Shown here one piece after another: positions 1 to 5,365 of a DNA stretch of 5,365 nucleotides (position 1 is the first letter of the stretch; each line of letters opens with the position of its first letter). The notes under the pieces were generated by a model that saw only the letters and a program-made list of their open reading frames with translations, was not told the DNA's origin and searched no databases. Source of the stretch: Actinomycetes bacterium (GTDB taxonomy: Bacteria; Actinomycetota; Actinomycetes; Streptosporangiales; Streptosporangiaceae); NCBI GenBank assembly GCA_023425615.1, contig JAFACJ010000269.1, forward strand, positions 1 through 5,365. The letters run 5' to 3'. The position numbers were made by a program, and so were the translations under genes.

Positions 1-16
1 CCGTGGTGGATGCCGG

Positions 17-408
17 TCAGTCGGCTCCGGTCGGGAGCGGGGGTTCGGCGTCGAGGCGCCGGGTCTCCTCATCGGTGAAGAGGCGGGAGCGGATGAGGAA
101 GCGGACTCCCTCGGGTGCCTCCAGGGAGAAGCCGCTGCCGCGGCCGGGGACGACGTCGACCGTCAGGTGGGTGTGCTTCCAGTAGGCGTGCTGGGCGGCG
201 CTCATCCAGAACGGGGTTCCGTCCTCCAGGTGGCCGAGGAGGACGTCGGAGGCGCCGACCAGGAACTCGCCGCGCGGGTAGCACATGGGCGAACTGCCGT
301 CGCAGCAGCCGCCGGACTGGTGGAACATGACCGGGCCGTGCCGCCGGACGAGCGCGGCGAGGGTCTCGGCCGCGCCCGTGGTGAGCCCGACCCGCTCGAC
401 GCGCCGCA

Positions 409-409
<1 letters not shown>
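17..409 (-). CDS. DUF779 family protein, aldehyde dehydrogenase partner
   Basis: This is a complete 130-residue protein of the DUF779 family, whose biochemical role is not established but which is commonly encoded beside AldB/ExaC-type aldehyde dehydrogenases. The family core is intact: a GGCCDGSSPMCY motif (residues 33-44) with Cys35, Cys36 and Cys43, His30 just before it, then WKHTHL (77-82) with His79 and His81, and a GRGSGFSLE block (89-97). The clustered Cys and His residues suggest a metal or redox site; that is inference. There is no signal peptide or membrane segment, so it is probably cytoplasmic. The ATG at 409 was chosen because family similarity starts there, and because its A is also the last base of the dehydrogenase stop codon (TGATG). 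No Shine-Dalgarno sequence precedes it, since the upstream bases encode the dehydrogenase C-terminus and are pyrimidine-rich. Translation therefore probably depends on coupling to the upstream gene. The longer open frame to 568 only shadows the dehydrogenase. Confidence 0.92.
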
Positions 410-1926
<1,517 letters not shown>

Positions 1927-1962
1927 GTGATGCCCTCCTCGCTCACGTATGGGGTGTGGGGT

Positions 1963-2006
1963 GAGGCGATGCGGACACGATGCGCCGGGGAGGTTAACGA
2001 AAGGTT
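1963..2006 (-). promoter_or_regulatory. Four 11-bp phased repeat units upstream of the aldehyde dehydrogenase, putative operator
   Basis: Read on the minus strand, the 89-bp gap between the regulator and the dehydrogenase holds four consecutive 11-base units starting at 2006, 1995, 1984 and 1973. Units 1 and 2 both begin AACCT. Units 3 and 4 both begin with the heptamer CGCATCG, separated by the 4 bases TGTC. A heptamer, a 4-bp spacer and an 11-bp period is the known operator layout of SARP regulators such as ActII-ORF4 and DnrI, and the neighbouring regulator has a SARP-like DNA-binding half. The repeats are seen directly; the operator role is inferred. No good -10 hexamer lies 8 bp downstream, as SARP promoters usually have. 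The nearest candidate, CATACG (1946-1951), is 15 bp away and would start RNA close to the ribosome binding site. The site could therefore also serve repression or act on read-through transcripts. Confidence 0.5.
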
Positions 2007-2015
2007 GTCGCCGGA

Positions 2016-3212
2016 TCAGTCGCGCAGGGCGTCCTCGATCCGGGCGGCGGTGATGCCGCGGCGGCCGTCGGAGGGGTCGAGCAGCCGGTGCGCGTGCTGG
2101 TGCACCTCCAGGTCGAACCGGTGGTGTTCGCCGTACTCCAGCGCGTGCTCCGGTACGGGGGAGGCGAGGACCGCCCGCCGCACGGCGACCTCCAGGTACT
2201 CGCGCCAGCGCAGGATCCCGGGCGCCTCCGACTCGGGGAGCAGCGGCCCGGTGTAGCGGCGCACGGCGGTCGCGACGTCGCCGGAGGCCAGGGCGTCCAG
2301 GACGGCGGAGGCGTCGCAGGCGATCGGCTCGGTCAGCGCGTAGTGGCGCTGTGCCAGTGTCCCGCCCAGCGCGCCGCGCAGTTGCGAGACCTGCACCTTC
2401 AGCGACGCCATGCCGGACGGGCGGTCGCCTTGCAGGGCGTCGCGCAGCCGTTCGGGGGCGAATCCCTCGGGTTCCAGTGCCAGCAGCGCCAGGATCTCCA
2501 GCTGGCGGGGGCGCAGCGGCAGCACCGCCCCGTCCCGCAGCGCCCGTCCGCCGCCCAGGCACTCCAGCACGACGCCGCCGGAAGGCGGCACGACGGCCGG
2601 GAGCCGGGCCTCGATGCCGGCCGCCAGCCCCCGTACCGCCGTCATCACCATCGGGTGCGATCTGTCCCAGGTGCTGGACAGGTCGAGGACGCCCAGCAGC
2701 CTTCCGCCGGGGCCGCGCAGGGGCGCGGCGTAGCACACCCAGCCGTGCAGCGCCTCCACCAGGTGCTCGGCCGAGAACACCGTGGCGGGGCGCTGCTCGC
2801 GCAGCACGAGCGCCGGGGCGCTGGTGCCCATCGCGTTCTCGTCCCATCTGCCGCCCGGCGCGAAGTTGACGCGTTCGGCGCGGTCCCGCATGACCCTGCC
2901 GCCGTACGTCCACAGGATCGTCCCCGACGCGTCGGTCACGGCCGCGACGAACCCCGCCTCGTCGGCGATGGAGCGCAGTTCAGCGGCCATCTCCCCGACC
3001 GGCGCGGCCAGGGGGGAGGAGCGCCACCGCTCCACCACGTCCGCGCGTCCGGGGGCGCTGTCGCGGCGCGGGTCGACGACCACCCGCGAGCGGCTCCAGG
3101 ACGCCGCGATCTCGGCCCGCACGTCCGGTCCGACGCTCCGCTCCCCGACCGCGCGCGACCATTCGCGGACCAGCCGCGTCCGCCGGTCCCGCAGCGCACC
3201 GTCTCCCGCCAT
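2016..3212 (-). CDS. GAF-domain transcriptional regulator with SARP-like winged-helix half
   Basis: This 398-residue protein is a likely one-component regulator. Residues 30-45 ([10 protein letters not shown]) resemble the SWxRS lead-in of AcoR/DhaR-type activators. Residues about 75-205 form a GAF sensor of the same type, with [13 protein letters not shown] (123-135), [18 protein letters not shown] (148-165) and a [11 protein letters not shown] strand (170-180). The AAA+ sigma-54 domain and Fis-type helix-turn-helix of true AcoR are absent. Instead residues about 222-300 look like an OmpR/SARP winged helix ([14 protein letters not shown] at 233-246, then [13 protein letters not shown] at 270-282). 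A short BTAD-like stretch follows (about 300-350) with [12 protein letters not shown]. It is co-directional with and 89 bp from the aldehyde dehydrogenase, its probable target; the ligand is unknown. The ATG at 3212 has GAGGAGG (3217-3223) four bases upstream, within a small hairpin. Family calls come from motif reading and are good for GAF, moderate for the SARP-like half. Confidence 0.85.
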   Translation of the reverse strand: MAGDGALRDRRTRLVREWSRAVGERSVGPDVRAEIAASWSRSRVVVDPRRDSAPGRADVVERWRSSPLAAPVGEMAAELRSIADEAGFVAAVTDASGTILWTYGGRVMRDRAERVNFAPGGRWDENAMGTSAPALVLREQRPATVFSAEHLVEALHGWVCYAAPLRGPGGRLLGVLDLSSTWDRSHPMVMTAVRGLAAGIEARLPAVVPPSGGVVLECLGGGRALRDGAVLPLRPRQLEILALLALEPEGFAPERLRDALQGDRPSGMASLKVQVSQLRGALGGTLAQRHYALTEPIACDASAVLDALASGDVATAVRRYTGPLLPESEAPGILRWREYLEVAVRRAVLASPVPEHALEYGEHHRFDLEVHQHAHRLLDPSDGRRGITAARIEDALRD

Positions 3213-3229
3213 CTGGCCTCCTCGCCAGA
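3212..3229 (-). promoter_or_regulatory. Ribosome binding site of the regulator gene inside a hairpin loop
   Basis: On the minus strand the bases just before the regulator start form a perfect inverted repeat, TCTGGC and GCCAGA, with the 6-base loop GAGGAG. The loop is most of the Shine-Dalgarno sequence, and the last base of the stem is the A of the ATG. Such a structure could tune translation initiation, but with six base pairs it may simply be weak and breathable. The repeat and its position are seen; any regulatory effect is inference. Confidence 0.4.
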
Positions 3230-3293
3230 GATCCAGGTCACCCTCGATTCTGGCACCGCCGGACGCCGCGGTCCACGGGCCCGCCGGTCGGGG

Positions 3294-3728
3294 TCAGCGG
3301 GGTTCCAGGCCGCGGGGGGCGTTGGCGAACCAGGAGCTCTCCTCGATGAGCTCCCTGCTCTTCCAGCCCTCCTCGGTGCGGACCAGCCGGTGGTGGTAGT
3401 AGCCGCCGCAGAAGCTCATCTCGGCGAAGCCGGGGAACTTCAGCGGGTTGTAGAACATGGCGTCCACCTCGGCGGTGTCGCCGTCGATCCGGCATTCGAT
3501 GTTGGTGATGAAGTGCTGGGTGACGGGGAAGTCGGCGAGCGACTTCTCCAGGAAGGCGCCGACGGTCTCCACGTCCCCGTCGACGCCGCCGGCCGACCGG
3601 TAGTCGAGGTAGGCGTCCGGGGTGAAGACCGAGCGCCACAGCCTCCAGTCCCTGCGGTCGACGCCGCGCGCGTAGCGGCTCAGCAGTTCGGCGATCTCCA
3701 GCCGGTCCGAGACGGCTTGGATGTCCAT
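3294..3728 (-). CDS. SnoaL/NTF2-like protein
   Basis: This 144-residue protein has the single-domain NTF2-like fold pattern of the SnoaL_4 type, an alpha+beta cone used by small dehydratases, isomerases, cyclases and ligand-binding proteins. Visible features are the first helix pair with ELLSRYARGVDRRDWRLW (residues 14-31), the SVFTPDAYLDY segment (33-43), a helix at 52-67, QHFITNIECRIDGDTAEV (71-88), and paired C-terminal strands with GGYYHHRLVRTEEGWKSREL (108-127). Tyr19, Asp24, Asp27, Tyr40, His72, His112 and His113 sit where polar pocket residues occur in relatives, but no reaction can be named. No signal peptide is seen. The ATG at 3728 has a strong AAAGGAGG (3734-3741) five bases upstream and a good promoter 35 bp further back. 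The longer open frame to 3920 enters the promoter region. It is the first gene of the leftward run, 81 bp before the regulator, so it may belong to the same pathway or may be independent. Confidence 0.88.
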   Translation of the reverse strand: MDIQAVSDRLEIAELLSRYARGVDRRDWRLWRSVFTPDAYLDYRSAGGVDGDVETVGAFLEKSLADFPVTQHFITNIECRIDGDTAEVDAMFYNPLKFPGFAEMSFCGGYYHHRLVRTEEGWKSRELIEESSWFANAPRGLEPR

Positions 3729-3733
3729 GCTTG

Positions 3734-3741
3734 CCTCCTTT
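3734..3741 (-). promoter_or_regulatory. Ribosome binding site of the SnoaL-like gene
   Basis: The minus strand reads AAAGGAGG, complementary to the 16S rRNA tail, five bases before the ATG at 3728. This decides the start over the longer upstream frame. Confidence 0.8.
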
Positions 3742-3769
3742 GACCACCCTGTAGCTGCATAAGTTATAT
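3740..3769 (+). promoter_or_regulatory. Possible promoter for the histidine kinase gene
   Basis: On the plus strand TTGACC (3740-3745) is followed after 18 bp by TTATAT (3764-3769), or after 19 bp by TATATA (3765-3770). The -35 matches five of six positions but the spacing is long or the -10 poor, so this is a weaker candidate than the minus-strand promoter. It would give a leader of about 130 bases before the kinase GTG. Its -10 uses the same AT-rich core as the leftward promoter, so the two could compete for polymerase. Confidence 0.3.
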
Positions 3770-3791
3770 AGACCCACCTTCTTCCAGTAAA
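3763..3791 (-). promoter_or_regulatory. Sigma-70-type promoter for the leftward genes
   Basis: On the minus strand TTTACT (3786-3791, four of six matches to TTGACA) lies 17 bp upstream of TATAAC (3763-3768, five of six matches to TATAAT). Transcription would start near 3756, giving a leader of about 28 bases before the SnoaL-like ATG, with the ribosome binding site inside it. The optimal spacing and the AT-rich core in otherwise GC-rich DNA support the call. It may read through the regulator, dehydrogenase and DUF779 genes, since no convincing terminator separates them. Confidence 0.65.
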
Positions 3792-3794
3792 GCC

Positions 3795-3830
3795 CATACC
3801 TACGGAGGGTGATCGATCGCATACCATCGG
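3795..3830 (-). repeat. Near-identical 11-bp direct repeats 25 bp apart, putative operator
   Basis: On the minus strand CCGATGGTATG (3820-3830) and CCGTAGGTATG (3795-3805) match at nine of eleven positions, with starts 25 bp apart. The nearer copy ends 3 bp upstream of the leftward -35 hexamer, an activator-like position for the SnoaL-like promoter; a regulator there could also affect the divergent kinase gene. The repeats are seen; a role as a binding site is inference. Confidence 0.35.
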
Positions 3831-3889
3831 TGCCCACCGGGTAGTGGCCGCAGCGAGCGATGATCGCGCGGCGGCCGGAGCGCGCCGGC

Positions 3890-3896
3890 GGAGAGG
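3890..3896 (+). promoter_or_regulatory. Ribosome binding site deciding the kinase GTG start
   Basis: GGAGAGG lies eight bases before the GTG at 3905. The alternative in-frame ATG at 3860 has no comparable purine-rich sequence in front of it, so the GTG is preferred. Confidence 0.55.
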
Positions 3897-3904
3897 AACG
3901 GTCG

Positions 3905-5329
3905 GTGGCCTCAGACGCATCCGAACTGCGGCGGATCCCGACCCGGCTGCTGAAGTCCGTGCGGGGCAGGGCGACCCTGGTGACGGTCGGGATCTCCGCC
4001 GTCTTCCTCGCCCTCTGCATGACCCTGGCGGCCTTGCTCATCCGCAACGCGGCCGAGGACAGGACCACGGCCATCGCGGCGCACGCGGCGCGGCAGACGA
4101 GCACGACGGTCTACGAACGCCGGGCCGAGGAGCCGATCCCCGTCCCGTCCGCCGAGACCGACCTCGTGCAGATCGTGGATGAGAACGGGAAGGTCCTCGG
4201 CGCCTCCTCCTCGCTCCAGGGCAGGCCGCCGCTCACCGCGGACCGGCCGAGCGGCAACGAGATCCGCATCGACACCACCGAGTGCCCGTCCTACCTGGAC
4301 ACCTGCGTGCACGTCACGGGGTTCCTCTTCCGCAGCTCCGCCTACGGGCGGCCGGTCGTGGTGTACGGGGCGGCGCCGCTGCCGTGGGTGATCACCAACC
4401 GCCTGCTGCCGTTCCAGCTCGTGGCGTTCGCGCTCTTGCTGCTCCTCCTCATCGGCACCGTCACCTGGTTCACCGTGGGCTCGGCCTTCGCGCCCGTGGG
4501 CGCCATCCGCCGCGAGCTGTCGGAGATCACCACCACCGCGGACCTGCGGCGGCGGGTCCCGGTGCCGCGCACCTGGGGCGAGTTCCACGCGCTGGCCGAG
4601 ACCATCAACGACACGCTGCGCCGGCTGGAGGAGGCGACCGAGCGCCAGCGCAGGTTCGTCTCCGACGCCTCGCACGATCTGCGCAATCCGATCACGGGCC
4701 TGCGGACCCGGCTGGAACTGCTGGTGGAGGAGCCCGACGACTACGACTGGAGACCCGACACCCGCAGGGCGCTCCAGGACGCCGAACGGCTCGGCGCCAT
4801 CGTCGGCGACCTGCTGGAGCTGGCGCGCCTCGACGCCGGGACGCCGCAGCGCCTGGAGCGGATCGACCTCGCCGCGCTGGCGACCTGGGAGGGCGAGCGG
4901 CACGTCGGCCGGGTCCCCATCACCGTCGACGCGGTGCGCGGCGCGGAGGTGCTGGGCAACCAGGTGCGGCTGGGCCGGCTCCTGGGCAATCTGCTCGCCA
5001 ACGCCGAACGGCACGCCTCCTCCCGGGTCGAGGTGCGGATCGGCGTGGACGACGAGCGCCACGAGGCGGTGCTGGAGGTCATCGACGACGGGCACGGTGT
5101 GCCGCCCGAGGCACGGGAGCGGATCTTCGAGCGCTTCGCCCGGCTGGATGAGGCGCGCGAGCTGGACCGGGGTGGCACCGGCCTGGGGCTGCCCATCGCC
5201 CGCGCGATAGCCCAGGACCACGGCGGCTCCCTCGTCGTCGCCGAAGGCGAGGGAGGAGGCGCCCGTTTCGTCCTGCGCCTGCCCCTGATGGACCGGGGAC
5301 ATACTGGGACATATCAGGGCAATGCCTAA
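3905..5329 (+). CDS. Membrane sensor histidine kinase with HAMP domain
   Basis: This is a 474-residue two-component sensor kinase (GTG start; 489 residues if the ATG at 3860 is used). Order: short cytoplasmic tail; membrane helix 1 (about 23-46); extracytoplasmic sensor of about 120 residues; membrane helix 2 (about 167-192); HAMP linker (about 193-245); dimerisation/phosphoacceptor domain with His257 in RRFVSDASHDLRNPI; and an ATPase domain with N-box NLLANAERHA (362-371), G1 box DDGHGVP (394-400), F-box IFERFARLD (407-415) and G2 box GGTGLGLPIA (423-432). All catalytic boxes are intact, so it should be active. The sensor region has only two cysteines, Cys127 and Cys134, which could form a disulfide outside the cell. 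The phosphoacceptor motif reads HDLRNP where HELRTP is commoner in this class. No response regulator is adjacent on the left; a partner could begin beyond the right edge, otherwise the kinase is an orphan. The signal is unknown. Confidence 0.93.
   Translation: MASDASELRRIPTRLLKSVRGRATLVTVGISAVFLALCMTLAALLIRNAAEDRTTAIAAHAARQTSTTVYERRAEEPIPVPSAETDLVQIVDENGKVLGASSSLQGRPPLTADRPSGNEIRIDTTECPSYLDTCVHVTGFLFRSSAYGRPVVVYGAAPLPWVITNRLLPFQLVAFALLLLLLIGTVTWFTVGSAFAPVGAIRRELSEITTTADLRRRVPVPRTWGEFHALAETINDTLRRLEEATERQRRFVSDASHDLRNPITGLRTRLELLVEEPDDYDWRPDTRRALQDAERLGAIVGDLLELARLDAGTPQRLERIDLAALATWEGERHVGRVPITVDAVRGAEVLGNQVRLGRLLGNLLANAERHASSRVEVRIGVDDERHEAVLEVIDDGHGVPPEARERIFERFARLDEARELDRGGTGLGLPIARAIAQDHGGSLVVAEGEGGGARFVLRLPLMDRGHTGTYQGNA
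5296..5313 (+). repeat. Tandem 8-bp repeat with 10-bp period at the kinase 3' end
   Basis: GGGACATA occurs at 5296-5303 and 5306-5313, separated by CT. It lies in the last codons of the kinase, after the conserved ATPase domain, and so may be free to serve as a binding site for control of a downstream gene. That role is speculative; the repeat itself is seen directly. Confidence 0.35.
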
Positions 5330-5365
5330 CCCCGGTCCTCCACGTGCGAGACTTCTGCCAGCGGG

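Noticed and set aside
1950..1961. G-rich stretch before the dehydrogenase as a G-quadruplex
   Set aside because: Only two clear runs of four G are present; four runs are needed.
1927..2913. N-terminal extension of the aldehyde dehydrogenase frame to 2913
   Set aside because: The extra residues are read through the intergenic gap and the regulator in another frame. The good ribosome binding site and family N-terminus support the ATG at 1926.
3229..3293. Possible terminator after the SnoaL-like gene (GGAC...GTCC and GGGCCC elements)
   Set aside because: The stems are only about four base pairs in very GC-rich DNA, with no T-run on either strand, so an intrinsic terminator is not supported.
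2088..3743. Long plus-strand open frame opposite the regulator and SnoaL-like gene
   Set aside because: It spans two real minus-strand genes and the gap between them, has Arg/Gly/Gln-rich composition, no motif, and crosses the leftward ribosome binding site.
3811..3818. Palindrome GATCGATC
   Set aside because: It is an 8-bp self-complementary word with no flanking symmetry; easily expected by chance.
3828..3839. Palindrome CGGTGCCCACCG as an operator or terminator
   Set aside because: It has a 5-bp arm with a 2-base centre, short enough to be chance at this GC content. It overlaps one of the 11-bp repeats but has no independent support.
3860..3904. Upstream ATG start for the kinase adding 15 residues
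   Set aside because: No ribosome binding sequence precedes it, whereas GGAGAGG stands eight bases before the GTG at 3905. It is not excluded, only less likely.
3911..5302. Long minus-strand open frame opposite the histidine kinase
   Set aside because: It is a shadow of a kinase with all catalytic boxes intact, and its translation shows no recognisable domain.
5322..5365. Start of a further plus-strand gene at ATG 5322
   Set aside because: There are only 14 complete codons before the edge, only a weak ribosome binding sequence, and the peptide is not recognisable. It cannot be called from this window.

Overview
The window is GC-rich throughout and its genes follow a strong third-position G/C bias. 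The gene types are a SnoaL/NTF2-like protein, a regulator with a SARP-like DNA-binding half, an aldehyde dehydrogenase with a DUF779 partner, and a HAMP-containing sensor kinase starting at GTG. Together these suggest a high-GC actinomycete such as a Streptomyces or Actinomadura relative. The genus cannot be fixed from the sequence alone.

Layout. Positions 17-3728 hold four minus-strand genes read from right to left: an NTF2/SnoaL-like protein (3728 to 3294), a GAF-domain transcriptional regulator (3212 to 2016), an NAD(P)-type aldehyde dehydrogenase of the AldB/ThcA/ExaC type (1926 to 409) and a DUF779 protein (409 to 17). The gaps are 81 bp, 89 bp and a 1-base stop/start overlap. The four genes could be one operon read from a good promoter at about 3763-3791. 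The phased repeats in front of the dehydrogenase suggest it may also have its own control. To the right, a divergent plus-strand gene (3905-5329) encodes a complete membrane histidine kinase. No response regulator is visible for it in the window.

How it may work. Aldehyde dehydrogenase plus DUF779 is a recurring pair, and here DUF779 has no visible ribosome binding site of its own and is tied to the dehydrogenase by a TGATG junction. The regulator joins an AcoR-like GAF sensor half to a SARP/OmpR-like winged-helix half and has no sigma-54 AAA+ domain. The gap in front of the dehydrogenase holds two back-to-back pairs of direct repeats, all in one 11-bp register. The promoter-proximal pair is a perfect heptamer repeat with a 4-bp spacer, which is the operator layout known for SARP regulators. 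The simplest model is that the GAF protein senses a small molecule (perhaps an aldehyde or its precursor) and controls the dehydrogenase/DUF779 pair. That model is inference.

The 176-bp divergent region (3729-3904) is the other regulatory site. It has a convincing minus-strand promoter, a weaker plus-strand promoter whose -10 uses the same AT-rich core, and an 11-bp near-repeat 25 bp apart just upstream of the minus-strand -35. No RNA genes, CRISPR arrays, insertion sequences or convincing intrinsic terminators were found. Nothing can be assigned to positions 1-16 or 5330-5365.
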